DNA from: Vibrio sp. 16
GTDB lineage: Bacteria; Pseudomonadota; Gammaproteobacteria; Enterobacterales; Vibrionaceae
Direction: 5' to 3'
Assembly (NCBI RefSeq): GCF_963681195.1
Contig: NZ_OY808998.1
Location: 1,467,399-1,531,398, forward strand
Length of the DNA: 64,000 bases
Shown: positions 34,647-43,444 of the stretch, one piece after another
Numbering within the stretch: the first letter of the stretch is position 1
How the letters are laid out: each line of letters starts with the position of its first letter
Program-made: the position numbers and the translations under genes
The notes under the pieces: generated by a model
What the model was told of the DNA's origin: nothing
Seen by the model: only the letters and a program-made list of their open reading frames with translations
Database searches by the model: none

Positions 34647-37328
34647 TCAATTGAGAGGAAGCACCATATCGGCGGTTCCATCTTCAAACTGAATGTCGAG
34701 CTTAAAGCCCATTTTCTGCGCGAGCATCAACATGCCTCGGTTGGTTGGCATCGTCATCCCCGAAATTTGCTTTGTACCTTTGTGTCGGCAGTAATCGATG
34801 ATCTTTTGCATCAATATTTTCCCTAGTCCGACACCTTTCAAATCTGAACGAATCAATATCGCGAATTCTGCGTCTGTGTTATCTGGGTTGATCAAAGCAC
34901 GAGAGACGCCGATGATTTGCAACTCAGTATCGGTTTGTCGCACTGCAACAAAAGCCATTTCGCGGTCATAATCGATTTGAGTAAAGTTGGCTAGCGCTTC
35001 GTGATTGAACTCTCCAACGTCGGTAAAAAAGCGTTTGTACAAATCTTCTTTCGAAACTCTACTGATGAAGGTGGCATGATCAGGCTCATCTTCAGGAAGA
35101 ATAGGGCGAAGAAGTACTTCTTCTCCTGTTTTCAGCGGGACAATTTCCTCATACTCAACTGGATAAGGTCGAATGGCCAAGCGTTGCTGAGCATCGCCGT
35201 CATATTGCTTCAGGATCAAGTCTGCATCGAGAATGGTAAATGTACTGCCGTTCGCTAGTACTGGATGAATATCCAGCTCATGTACTTGAGGGCAGTCAAC
35301 TACCATCTGCGATATGCGAACCAAGAGTTCAGATAGACCGTGTATGTTCATCGGTTCAGGTAATTTTTGCGGGCGGATCTTACCATTTTTGATTGCTCTA
35401 ACGATCAGATAGCGTGCGAGCGTCATGTTGAGCGGCGGCAATGCTGAGGCTGCGTCGATGGACTCATCCCATTCTGAGCCGCCTTGTCCGATCAATATGA
35501 CAGGTCCAAAAGTATCGTCGGTTTTGACCTTAATTCTTATCTCCTCACCGCCTGCTAGCTTAGCCATCCCCTGAACCAAAAGGCCATGAATGTGAGCCGA
35601 CGGGTAGGAGAGCTTTGCTCGATCGAGTATTGCTTCAGCCGCAGTGCCGACTTCAACACTATTTCGTAAATTGAGCATTACCCCTTGTATGTCGGACTTG
35701 TGCGCGATATCTGGAGAGCGGAGTTTTACCGCAACTGGGTAACCAATCTGTTCAGCAACATGCACCGCTTCACTCGTGTCCGATGCAATCCAAGTAGGCA
35801 ATACATTAAAGTTAAAATGCTTCAAAAATGGGCCAATTTGATGGGTATCAAGGGGTACTGTTTTTTTATCCAGTAACTTCTCGTCGATCCATTTTTTCGC
35901 TTCATTGAGTTCTGAAATGTGCACTGGCTCCGCCGTTGTTGGCGTTTCCATTAGTTGCTTTTGGTTTCGCCTGTACTCGACGAGGTGCATAAATGCAACG
36001 ACTGCACTCTCAGGAGTCCGATAGGTCGGAAAACCGGCTTGAGTAAAAATATGTCGCGCGGGCTTTGCCGTTAACTCGCCTGACCAGTTGGTCAAAATGT
36101 TGAAACGTTTGTGGCGAGGGTGTTTTTTTACTGCATCAACAATCGCTCGTGCTGTTTGCTCTGAGTGCGCAACCGCCGAAGGACTGTGCATAATCAAGAT
36201 GGCGTCAGCGCAGTCGGCATCCATCACAGCGTTCAGAGTTTGGATGTAGCGGTTGTGGTCGGCATCTCCCACCATGTCGACTGGATTGCTATGGCTCCAA
36301 CTCGGTGGCAAAAAAGCACTCAGGGACTCTATCGTTTGCGAAGAGAGCTCGGCGAGTTTACCACCGCGCTCGAGTAACGTGTCTACCGCCATGATCGCCG
36401 GTCCACCACCATTGGTGATAATCGCAAGCCGCTCACCCCTTAACGGAACGGAATGGGTGAGAGTCTCAACCGCAGCAAAGAGTTCATGAGAGTTGTTAAC
36501 GCGTAGCATCCCGGTTCTGCGAATGGCTGAGTCGTAAATGATATCGAGCGTATCGCCACCGCCAGTATGGGCCTTTGCTGCTTTTCGCCCCGCGGCGGTA
36601 CGACCACCTTTTAGGACCAAGATTCTTTTGTTGCGCGACGCTGCTCGGGCAGCAGACATAAACCGTCTGGCATCTTTAATTGTGTCGATATACAGCAAGA
36701 TCGCTTCGGTTTGCGAGTCCCGGCTTAAATAATCAAGCAAATCGGCAAAGTCGACATCTAATGCATTGCCCAAAGAGACAAACGCGGAAAAGCCAATGTC
36801 TTTATCATTTGCCCAATCCAAAATAGTGGTACACATAGCCGCAGATTGCGAAATGAAGGCAATCTTTCCTTTTTGTGCTGTAACGGGTGAAAAGGAAGCG
36901 TTGAAGTTTATCCATGGAAGCACAAGTCCAAGGCTGTTTGGCCCGAGCATTCGCATATTTGCTGCTTTGGCAATCTCTAAACATGTACTTTGGATACTGC
37001 TACCTTCTTCGTCTGCTAAATGCATATCGGCCGACAGGACAATCACACTTTTGACTTGCTTTTCCGCAAGCTGACGAAAAATAGCGATATTTCGAGAAGC
37101 GTTGGTGCAGACGATAGCGACATCTGGCACGACAGGCAGCTCATCAATAGAGCGATAAGCTAACACGCCACAGACAGAAGAGTAGCGAGGAGTAACTGGC
37201 ATTATTGCCCCTTCGAATCCACCTTGGAGAAGGTTTTTCAAAATGATGTTTCCTGCTCGCATTGGTTTGCTGGACGCACCAATTACGGCGACAGATTTAG
37301 GCTTGAGTAGGTGAGTTAACTGGCTCAT
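34647..37328 (-). CDS. patZ: Protein lysine acetyltransferase PatZ (YfiQ/Pat), ADP-forming acyl-CoA synthetase-like fused to GNAT
   Basis: 893 residues. Order of domains: CoA-binding Rossmann domain (PKSVAVIGASSKPMRAGNIILKNLLQGGFEG in position terms 9-40), succinyl-CoA-ligase-like domains (ITNGGGPAIMAVD; SNPVDMVGDA), ATP-grasp domain at about 480-700 (PVAVKLRSPDIAHKSDIQGV) and a C-terminal GNAT acetyltransferase at about 730-885 (AEFAILIRSDLKGVGLGKILMQKII). Such enzymes acetylate and switch off acetyl-CoA synthetase and other proteins. The catalytic His of true ligases is usually missing in Pat. Single gene, leftward. Confidence 0.92.
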   Translation of the reverse strand: MSQLTHLLKPKSVAVIGASSKPMRAGNIILKNLLQGGFEGAIMPVTPRYSSVCGVLAYRSIDELPVVPDVAIVCTNASRNIAIFRQLAEKQVKSVIVLSADMHLADEEGSSIQSTCLEIAKAANMRMLGPNSLGLVLPWINFNASFSPVTAQKGKIAFISQSAAMCTTILDWANDKDIGFSAFVSLGNALDVDFADLLDYLSRDSQTEAILLYIDTIKDARRFMSAARAASRNKRILVLKGGRTAAGRKAAKAHTGGGDTLDIIYDSAIRRTGMLRVNNSHELFAAVETLTHSVPLRGERLAIITNGGGPAIMAVDTLLERGGKLAELSSQTIESLSAFLPPSWSHSNPVDMVGDADHNRYIQTLNAVMDADCADAILIMHSPSAVAHSEQTARAIVDAVKKHPRHKRFNILTNWSGELTAKPARHIFTQAGFPTYRTPESAVVAFMHLVEYRRNQKQLMETPTTAEPVHISELNEAKKWIDEKLLDKKTVPLDTHQIGPFLKHFNFNVLPTWIASDTSEAVHVAEQIGYPVAVKLRSPDIAHKSDIQGVMLNLRNSVEVGTAAEAILDRAKLSYPSAHIHGLLVQGMAKLAGGEEIRIKVKTDDTFGPVILIGQGGSEWDESIDAASALPPLNMTLARYLIVRAIKNGKIRPQKLPEPMNIHGLSELLVRISQMVVDCPQVHELDIHPVLANGSTFTILDADLILKQYDGDAQQRLAIRPYPVEYEEIVPLKTGEEVLLRPILPEDEPDHATFISRVSKEDLYKRFFTDVGEFNHEALANFTQIDYDREMAFVAVRQTDTELQIIGVSRALINPDNTDAEFAILIRSDLKGVGLGKILMQKIIDYCRHKGTKQISGMTMPTNRGMLMLAQKMGFKLDIQFEDGTADMVLPLN

Positions 37329-37545
37329 AGAAGGGCTCCAACCAAGACGATAGACAAATCGTAACCAAGCTGAAGAGGTTTTGCGCTACTGATTTGACGT
37401 TGTTTTAATCAGATCACTGTGGCTCTGGTTGAGATTGTGCCTTGCGTCACAGAGTATTGTTATATAATTAAAATGTTGGGTTGATTCTAAGTCACTCTAA
37501 CGGCATGATTTACAGTAATTTCTATATAAGGCATTTGAAAATTCC

Positions 37546-38103
37546 ATGAAAAAAATTGCGATTGTTGGTTTATCCGTACTACTGAGTGCATGTGTCTCGA
37601 GCGATTACGTTACAGATGTGAGTTCAGAAAGTTACCGTGAAGACTACAAAACAGCGAAGGTTGAAAAACCCGTTGTGTCTCAGCAGGAAATGACCGAAGG
37701 GGTGACTGAGAAGAACGTAGAACCAAACGTGGTGAAAATGGCACCGGTTGTAGAACAGCCTAAATCAAAGCCAGCGGTAGCAATTACTCCTCCAAGTGCC
37801 AAACAGAAAGCAATGAACTCACGTTATGGTTTCACCATTCAGGTTGTTGCCGTTGGATCGCAAACCAAAGTTGATCAATTTGCGCGTAAACTTCCACGCG
37901 GTGAGCAGCCAATTTGGGAAAACTACAAAATGGTCAATGGCACCAAGTGGTACACCGTTTTATACGGCGATTACGCAACGCGTATGGACGCTAAAGAAGC
38001 CATAGCGAGCTTGCCTGAGGAGTTTCAAAATCTTAAACCGTTCGTGAAAAGTATCGATGCGATCAAGAATTCTGAATACCCAACATTGAACAAGTTAAAC
38101 TAA
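37546..38103 (+). CDS. SPOR-domain lipoprotein
   Basis: 185 residues. Lipoprotein signal MKKIAIVGLSVLLSAC (Cys16), then a low-complexity Val/Lys/Glu/Pro linker to about residue 92, then a C-terminal SPOR domain (YGFTIQVVAVGSQTKVDQFARKLP ... WYTVLYGDYATRMDAKEAIASLP). SPOR domains bind glycan strands lacking stem peptides, found at the division septum. It lies upstream of ddl in the same direction but a terminator separates them. Confidence 0.88.
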   Translation: MKKIAIVGLSVLLSACVSSDYVTDVSSESYREDYKTAKVEKPVVSQQEMTEGVTEKNVEPNVVKMAPVVEQPKSKPAVAITPPSAKQKAMNSRYGFTIQVVAVGSQTKVDQFARKLPRGEQPIWENYKMVNGTKWYTVLYGDYATRMDAKEAIASLPEEFQNLKPFVKSIDAIKNSEYPTLNKLN

Positions 38104-38114
38104 TCAAATAATCG

Positions 38115-38137
38115 AAAGGGGCGTCTAGCCCCTTTTT
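38115..38137 (+). terminator. Terminator after the SPOR lipoprotein gene
   Basis: AAAGGGGC (38115-38122), loop GTCTA, GCCCCTTT (38128-38135) and further T. Confidence 0.88.
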
Positions 38138-38264
38138 GATGCCTAATTTTTGGTCACTCATTTGCCTGACACGTTATGGGGGCGTTTATTCCCGTGTAAC
38201 TTAAGTCGATTTTCATTATCATAGAGAGACCAATACCTCTGTTGTATCACGGAAAGATCTATTA

Positions 38265-39257
38265 ATGACTCATACGACAATTCTTCTTTTATGTGGCGGC
38301 GGCTCTTCGGAGCACGAAGTCTCAATCCTATCGGCTAACTTCATTCAGTCTCAACTGCAGAAAACCCCAGAGTTCAATGTAGTTCGTGTCGAAATGAAAC
38401 CAGATGGCTGGTACACAGATGGTGGTGCATTGGCATACCTCGATACAAACGCCGGTACGCTCAACACTGATGAAAGTACAATCAAATTGGATTTTGTTGT
38501 TCCTTGTATTCATGGTTATCCGGGCGAAACTGGAGACATACAATCAATGCTTGAGCTTTCTGGTATTCCATACTTAGGATGTGGACCGGAAGCGAGCACA
38601 AACAGTTTTAACAAGATCACCTCGAAGCTTTGGTACGATGCCTTGGGTATTCCGAATACACCGTATTTGTTCCTTTCAAATAACGATGATATTGCTTACG
38701 CGCAAACCAAAGAAGCCTTGGCGAAATGGGGAACCATCTTTGTTAAAGCGGCAAGACAAGGATCATCAGTTGGTTGCTACAAAGTTAGTGATGAAAGTCA
38801 GTTAAAGCAGTCACTTAACGACGCATTTGGTTATTCAGATCAAGTCTTGGTAGAAAAAGCCGTTAAGCCACGCGAGTTAGAAGTCGCGGCCTATGAGTAT
38901 CAAGGTCAGCTTTACGTGTCAAAGCCAGGCGAGATCAAAGCACCAGAAGACGCGTTTTATAGCTATGAAGAAAAGTACAGCGCATCAAGTCATTCAACCA
39001 CCGATGTTGAAGCTGAAAATCTCACCGAACAACAGCTAGAAACGATCCGAGTGAACTCGCTGAAAGTTTTCACCCAGATGCGACTTCGTCACCTTTCACG
39101 CATTGATTTTTTCTTGACTCCAGAAGGGGAGATCTACCTCAACGAAGTAAACACGTTCCCAGGTATGACTCCAATTTCTATGTTCCCTAAAATGCTAGAG
39201 CACAATGGACATAGCTTTAGTGAGTTTTTGGCCGATTGCGTTAAAAACTCTCTTTAA
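38265..39257 (+). CDS. ddl: D-alanine--D-alanine ligase
   Basis: 330-residue ATP-grasp enzyme that joins two D-Ala for peptidoglycan synthesis in the cytoplasm. Visible motifs: LLCGGGSSEHEVSILSA (N-terminal), HGYPGETGDIQSMLELSGIPYLGCGPEAS, KAARQGSSVGCYKVS (ATP-binding), EKAVKPRELEVA, and the metal-binding end RIDFFLTPEGEIYLNEVNTFPGMT. It is the type of ddl found on Vibrio chromosome II. Its stop codon overlaps the stop of the convergent integrase gene by four bases. Confidence 0.95.
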   Translation: MTHTTILLLCGGGSSEHEVSILSANFIQSQLQKTPEFNVVRVEMKPDGWYTDGGALAYLDTNAGTLNTDESTIKLDFVVPCIHGYPGETGDIQSMLELSGIPYLGCGPEASTNSFNKITSKLWYDALGIPNTPYLFLSNNDDIAYAQTKEALAKWGTIFVKAARQGSSVGCYKVSDESQLKQSLNDAFGYSDQVLVEKAVKPRELEVAAYEYQGQLYVSKPGEIKAPEDAFYSYEEKYSASSHSTTDVEAENLTEQQLETIRVNSLKVFTQMRLRHLSRIDFFLTPEGEIYLNEVNTFPGMTPISMFPKMLEHNGHSFSEFLADCVKNSL

Positions 39258-40213
39258 GAGATTGGCTTAAACGTTTTAAACACCATTCTTTCAGCGTCCG
39301 CGAGAGACCTATTACCGAGGTAATGATAGGGCATCGCGGAGCTCATCCATCGGCCAACGCGCTGAATATCTTTTACTTTCATTCCTTCTTTAGCCAACTG
39401 TTTGGCGGCGCCAACACGTAGTGATTGACCTGAGAACAGCACACTCAATCCCAGTAAATCACTTGCTCCCCGAACGATACGATAAATAGATGAATCATTA
39501 AGCTTGTCTGCGCCAATGTTGCCGTGTTTATCGATAGAAGAGAAAAGCCATCGGGAAGATGAGCTACGAATAGAAAGCCATTTTCTTAGCAGTTCACTGC
39601 CTAACTCGTCCAGCGGGTAGCTGTTCTCTTTGATAACGACGGATAGATTCCCGGCGCTCGTTTCTACAACTTGATCAACAGTCATATCACGTAACTCACC
39701 GCGTTTTGCCAAACAGTGGAACATAACAAAATACAACGCTAAATTGCGGATGTCTCTTGGGTGATCTGAATGTGATAAGCGTTCTGATAATTCGTGTAGA
39801 TGCTTCTCTTCAAAAGCCTGAGTCGGTTTGGCGTCTCCGTGTTTGTCGAGCCGAAGTTTAGATACAGCCACTTTTACTGCGGTCGTTGCTGAAGGGTCAG
39901 GTAGACAAAGAATCCGATGAAATAAACCAATTGTGATAACGTAACGTTTTATAGTCGCATATTTTCGCTGCTTGGACTCGCGCTCTATAAACAAGCGTAA
40001 TGCTGTAGCAGATGCCGGTAAAGCAGTGACATGCTTCAATTGACAGAACTGAACAAACAGATTCCAATCTTTCGTCATGGCAAGAAGAGAATTACGCGCG
40101 TACTTACGGTCGGTTAGGTAATTAACTAGCTCGATATCAACAGGGTTTATAAATTGGTCAATCAATTGTTTTTTTTCGGTTTCACAATCGATAAGGCGTA
40201 TATTTTTTTTCAA
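39254..40213 (-). CDS. Solitary tyrosine recombinase
   Basis: 319 residues: N-terminal SAM-like core-binding domain (about 25-115) and catalytic domain. Candidate catalytic residues are R171 or R175 (CLAKRGELRD), K195, the box-II motif GQSLRVG with Q263-x-x-R266 where His is usual, W289 (GRWMSS) and Tyr296/298 (MPYHYLG). The His-to-Gln change occurs in some active recombinases, so activity is possible. It sits between ddl and the DUF3319 gene, outside the dif-bounded element. I see no att site beside it, and the element is more simply explained by host XerCD. Confidence 0.82.
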   Translation of the reverse strand: MKKNIRLIDCETEKKQLIDQFINPVDIELVNYLTDRKYARNSLLAMTKDWNLFVQFCQLKHVTALPASATALRLFIERESKQRKYATIKRYVITIGLFHRILCLPDPSATTAVKVAVSKLRLDKHGDAKPTQAFEEKHLHELSERLSHSDHPRDIRNLALYFVMFHCLAKRGELRDMTVDQVVETSAGNLSVVIKENSYPLDELGSELLRKWLSIRSSSSRWLFSSIDKHGNIGADKLNDSSIYRIVRGASDLLGLSVLFSGQSLRVGAAKQLAKEGMKVKDIQRVGRWMSSAMPYHYLGNRSLADAERMVFKTFKPIS

Positions 40214-40311
40214 GATAGAGCACTATAACCAAGAAGAATGAGATAAATATACTTGATAATGAAAGATATACAATTATTATTAAACTAACTAATTACAACA
40301 AAATGATGATT

Positions 40312-40692
40312 ATGGCTGCTGCAACATATCGAGGGTTTACCCTGAAAACGGCTGGAAGCTCGACAGAGATCTGGCAAGTTCAGATTAAAAAACACGTGCT
40401 GTCGGGAAGTATGGCAGCGGTAAAAAAAAGCATTGATTGGTTTTGTGATACCGCAACGATAATTGATCCAAAAGAGTTTAGCTCCCTCGCTTCGAATAAA
40501 GGGCAATCCGAAGGGAAAGCGACTCAAGAGAATTTCAACGGATACACCCTCAAGAACGATACAGGTGAAGTGAATGGTTGGTATTGCTTCTTCAACGGAC
40601 GCCTGATTAAAGGTGGCAAACTTGCTATTCAGAAGCATATAGAGGCATACTTGCTGGCTAAGCAAAAAGCGGAACAACAACAGAAGAAGTAA
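40312..40692 (+). CDS. DUF3319 family protein
   Basis: 126-residue soluble protein (MAAATYRGFTLKTAGSSTEI) with two related halves: YRGFTLKTAG...WQVQIKKHVLSGSMAAVKKSIDWF and FNGYTLKNDTGEVNGWYCFFNGRLIKGGKLAIQKHIEAY, suggesting an internal duplication. It belongs to the DUF3319 family of Vibrio. Function unknown. It is followed by yciH after six bases, so they share an operon. ATG codons at 40303 and 40306 are possible alternative starts. Confidence 0.75.
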   Translation: MAAATYRGFTLKTAGSSTEIWQVQIKKHVLSGSMAAVKKSIDWFCDTATIIDPKEFSSLASNKGQSEGKATQENFNGYTLKNDTGEVNGWYCFFNGRLIKGGKLAIQKHIEAYLLAKQKAEQQQKK

Positions 40693-40698
40693 TTGTTT

Positions 40699-41010
40699 AT
40701 GACACTTGTATATTCGACAGACGTAGGTCGTATAAAGCCTGAAGAAGAAAAAGTACAACGACCAAAAGGTGATGGCATTGTCCGCATTCAACGTCAAACC
40801 AAAGGACGCAAAGGAAAAGGTGTTTGTATCATCACTGGGTTAGACCTTGACGATGCGCCTTTAAAGCTAATGGCAGCAGAGCTTAAGAAAGTATGTGGCT
40901 GTGGCGGTTCTGTCAAAGATGGCACAATCGAAATTCAAGGCGATGCTCGAGATAAGATCAAAGCTCACCTCGAGAAAAAAGGCTTAACGGTAAAACTAGC
41001 CGGAGGCTAA
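40699..41010 (+). CDS. yciH: SUI1/eIF1-like translation factor YciH
   Basis: 103 residues of the eIF1/SUI1 fold (VYSTDVGRIKPEEEKV, GDGIVRIQRQTKGRKGKGVCIITGLDL in position terms about 26-52, LKKVCGCGGSVKDGTIEIQGD). In E. coli YciH binds the 30S subunit and inhibits initiation at some mRNAs in stress. Start at ATG 40699 because the alternative TTG two codons earlier is unlikely. A GC-rich inverted repeat at 41111-41128 may end the transcript. Confidence 0.93.
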   Translation: MTLVYSTDVGRIKPEEEKVQRPKGDGIVRIQRQTKGRKGKGVCIITGLDLDDAPLKLMAAELKKVCGCGGSVKDGTIEIQGDARDKIKAHLEKKGLTVKLAGG

Positions 41011-41145
41011 CTAATAGAAGTTTGTTAATCTCTGATTATCAAACTGATTATTAGGTATTTTATGGTAAATCCGATTATGTTTAATTGGATACTATAAGCG
41101 AAGACATTGTAGGGCACCACGGTGCTCTATTTATTAACAAGCTGC

Positions 41146-41173
41146 ATTTAACATAAGGTACATAATACGCACT
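41146..41173 (-). other. Left attachment site, dif-like, 6-bp centre
   Basis: Read on the minus strand: XerC arm AGTGCGTATTA, centre TGTACC, and XerD arm TTATGTTAAAT. The arms fit Vibrio dif sites as I remember them (one mismatch in the XerC arm). The spacing of 11-6-11 is that of a normal dif site. The stop codon and last codons of the phage repressor lie in this site. It is the likely attL hybrid, keeping the chromosome's XerD half. Confidence 0.82.
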
Positions 41174-41516
41174 GTGCTATAGCTTCACTAGGGCTGCCAA
41201 TCCACATGGCTAATCCCACGCAAGCTATTGATATTCCGTGTAAATTCAGCCCGTTAAACTTTTTTGCAATGTTCGCCCAAAGCGCCTGTTCTTGTGGCGT
41301 CTTTGCTTTATCTGCTGCCAAACCGATTAAAACAGATTCTTGGTCTTCTCCAATTTGCTCAGCAATCATAAGTGCCAGATTTTCTTTAAGAAATGCGCGA
41401 CCTTTTCGAATATCCGTTAGCATTTGGTTGCTAATCCCCAAATCCGAAGCGACTTGCTTATATTGGATGTAATTCATGTGCTCTTTATAAGCATCTAACA
41501 GCTTTTCAGTATACAT
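41148..41516 (-). CDS. Phage repressor (DUF3693-like, RstR role)
   Basis: 122 residues. An N-terminal helix-turn-helix (YKQVASDLGISNQMLTDIRKGRAFLKE, about 18-45) fits the repressors of Vibrio filamentous phages (DUF3693 type). A hydrophobic stretch ISIACVGLAMWIG comes near the C-terminus. The last codons, reading QCVLCTLC and stop, are encoded by the dif-like att site itself. It is leftward and divergent from the replication genes; three palindromic operators lie directly upstream of it. Likely represses the phage early promoter and controls its own. Confidence 0.8.
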   Translation of the reverse strand: MYTEKLLDAYKEHMNYIQYKQVASDLGISNQMLTDIRKGRAFLKENLALMIAEQIGEDQESVLIGLAADKAKTPQEQALWANIAKKFNGLNLHGISIACVGLAMWIGSPSEAIAQCVLCTLC

Positions 41517-41562
41517 TTTGAATTTTCCTCTGAAGCTCCTTTATCTAATTCTAGCGTATTAG

Positions 41563-41624
41563 CACGACAATTATCGTATTGCCAATACGAGATTTATCGT
41601 ATTAACTGTACGACAAATCTCGTA
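41563..41624. promoter_or_regulatory. Array of three palindromic operators spaced 23 bp
   Basis: Three copies of TACGA-N6-TCGTA: 41563-41577 (first base differs), 41584-41603 (extended to AATACGA-N6-TCGTATT, a perfect 7+7 palindrome) and 41609-41624. Their centres are at 41570.5, 41593.5 and 41616.5, exactly 23 bp apart, which places them nearly on the same helix face. They lie between the repressor and the rightward phage genes and are the expected binding sites of the repressor. Confidence 0.75.
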
Positions 41625-41665
41625 CTCAACAGCGAATTGTTAGAATAACTCTTCTGGTGCTTAAG

Positions 41666-41965
41666 ATGACTTATCAAACTCCCTCTAAGAAAACGGCTTC
41701 ACTAAGTTTCTCTCAAAATGGTGACGTCGTAACGTTTTCAAAGCCAAGTGATAATGTTGTTCAAGCCTCGCTAACATCTGGCGTTTTTAGTGTTGTGTGT
41801 GAATGCACGCGCTTTCAAATCTCTTTTCACTTTGATGAGCTGTCCACGACTTACTTCATTGTGTTTGGTCATGGCGTCACGATCTCCAATTTCACTTACG
41901 AGCAAATTCAGACCATCAGCCAATACCTTGGCTTTCTCACTTACGCACAACTGGAGGAAGCGTAA
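41666..41965 (+). CDS. Inovirus small protein (99 aa), unknown
   Basis: MTYQTPSKKTASLSFSQNGD at the start, beta-rich, no membrane segment. First gene of the rightward phage transcription unit, ending two bases before the next ORF. No recognised family. ATG 41666 was chosen over GTG 41657; neither has a strong ribosome-binding site. Confidence 0.65.
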   Translation: MTYQTPSKKTASLSFSQNGDVVTFSKPSDNVVQASLTSGVFSVVCECTRFQISFHFDELSTTYFIVFGHGVTISNFTYEQIQTISQYLGFLTYAQLEEA

Positions 41966-41967
41966 TC

Positions 41968-42192
41968 ATGGCGTTTGCATCCAAACCAGACCGTAAGAAC
42001 CCTGTTTACTTTGAGCATCATGCTGACGGCTATTGGTGTTCGATTGATGGGATGCCTGAGTACTTCAAAACCAAGCACGAAATGTACTTGTATGCGTGTG
42101 AAGAAGACCGTGAACTGATTGAAATCACTCACGAAAATGAACCTGAGTTACGCCGTAACGGTGCATTTGACAGGGTATTCGATGATGAATAA
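41968..42192 (+). CDS. Inovirus small protein (74 aa), unknown
   Basis: Acidic soluble protein MAFASKPDRKNPVYFEHHAD, ending in FDRVFDDE. Its end overlaps the rep start by 11 bases, so it is in the phage replication operon; the preceding ATG context AGGAAGCGTAATC is a good ribosome-binding site. Family not recognised. Confidence 0.72.
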   Translation: MAFASKPDRKNPVYFEHHADGYWCSIDGMPEYFKTKHEMYLYACEEDRELIEITHENEPELRRNGAFDRVFDDE

Positions 42193-43444
42193 GACGATTA
42201 TCGATTATGTGAGTTTCTCCGGCTCCCCGCTTCTACTTGAGCGCTGCAAGGAAATGGCGAAACAGCGTTTTGCCTTTGAGCAGCTTGGCGAGTTCGAGTC
42301 TCAAAACATGGTGGCGATTGCGATGCGTGAAAACACCAAGATTGCGCACTTTGCTGAGAACTTGGCTCAGATGCTTGGTTGTATCGAATCTGAAGACTTT
42401 GCCAACAAAGACTTGTACATGGCGGCATTAGAGAAAGAGCTGATTGATGCTGACGTCACTATTGATACCGATGTGTCTTTTAATGAGTGTTACCAACGTC
42501 TTATTGGGAATATCGGGATTGATATGCTTGATACCCTTTGTCATGGCGAAATCGAGTCGTTTCTGGAAGTCCTGACGGATGAAATCAGCTATGAAAAGAA
42601 CGAATGGACACTTGAGCGTCGAGGTGGTTTTTCAGGATACAAGTATTCTGCAAAGTTACTTTGCAATGGCACTCAAGCGGGTCTGGTTGCTTGGGGCGCG
42701 GCGAACTTCGGTTACTACGTGTCGTTTTCCGGTAAAGGCTGTGAGGCCATCAACATGGAAGCACTCAACAAGGCATTGAAACAAATGGTCGGTGCAAAGC
42801 TGACTCGCGTGGACATCGCCCTTGATGACTTCGAAGGTAACGTAACGATTGAAGACATTAAGCAAAAGTATGTCGATGGTCAGTTCATAACTCGCGGTAC
42901 GCCTCCCAAAGCCGGAGAGTTTATCGGCTATCAAGGCATGAGTCCGGCTGACCGTAAGAAATGCGGCTTAATTCCCGATGCGGGTCATACATTTTACGTG
43001 GGTGCGCGTGAGAACGGAAAGATCTTCCGCGCTTACGATAAAGCCTCTCAAATGAAGTGCGAGAAATACCCCAATTGGAATCGTTTCGAGGTGCAAATCG
43101 GCAACCGTTTCCGCGTCATTCCTTTTGATGTGTTGGTTAACCCTGACCAATATTTTGCGGGCGCATACCCTGCCCTTGCCTCTCTGATTGAGGACGTTGA
43201 ACCTCTGGCGATTTCAACGGTTCGCGTGTTGTTCAACACCACGTTGGAGAACGCCATCAAACACGCTCGCGTCCAGTACGGCAAGCTCATCAACTTGATG
43301 CGCCAAGTGTACGACAAAGACCAAAAGATTCTCGATGTCCTGACCAAAGAGCTGGACATCACGGACATTCCCGACCGCATTAACTATCCAGTCGGTCGGG
43401 GCTTACATCTAGAAAAAACTGGAGACTATCAATTATGCCATTAA
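42182..43444 (+). CDS. Phage replication initiation protein (Rep/RstA role)
   Basis: 420 residues. The central and C-terminal part (VAWGAANFGYYVSFSGKGC, KLTRVDIALDDFEG, GHTFYVGARENGKIFRAYDKASQM, NRFEVQIGNRFRVIP) matches rolling-circle Rep proteins of filamentous Vibrio phages (phage replication initiation factor family, PF02486 type). It would nick the double-stranded origin and start single-strand synthesis. ATG 42182 has AGGG six bases before; ATG 42185 is an alternative. The 3' end overlaps the next gene by 10 bases. Confidence 0.88.
   Translation: MMNKTIIDYVSFSGSPLLLERCKEMAKQRFAFEQLGEFESQNMVAIAMRENTKIAHFAENLAQMLGCIESEDFANKDLYMAALEKELIDADVTIDTDVSFNECYQRLIGNIGIDMLDTLCHGEIESFLEVLTDEISYEKNEWTLERRGGFSGYKYSAKLLCNGTQAGLVAWGAANFGYYVSFSGKGCEAINMEALNKALKQMVGAKLTRVDIALDDFEGNVTIEDIKQKYVDGQFITRGTPPKAGEFIGYQGMSPADRKKCGLIPDAGHTFYVGARENGKIFRAYDKASQMKCEKYPNWNRFEVQIGNRFRVIPFDVLVNPDQYFAGAYPALASLIEDVEPLAISTVRVLFNTTLENAIKHARVQYGKLINLMRQVYDKDQKILDVLTKELDITDIPDRINYPVGRGLHLEKTGDYQLCH

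Noticed and set aside
39254-40213. Integrase of the phage element
   Set aside because: It lies outside the att sites, beyond two resident genes, and dif-integrating inoviruses use host XerC/XerD.
40285-40797. 170-codon ORF on the minus strand over the DUF3319 gene and yciH start
   Set aside because: Shadow of the real genes with no ribosome-binding site or family.
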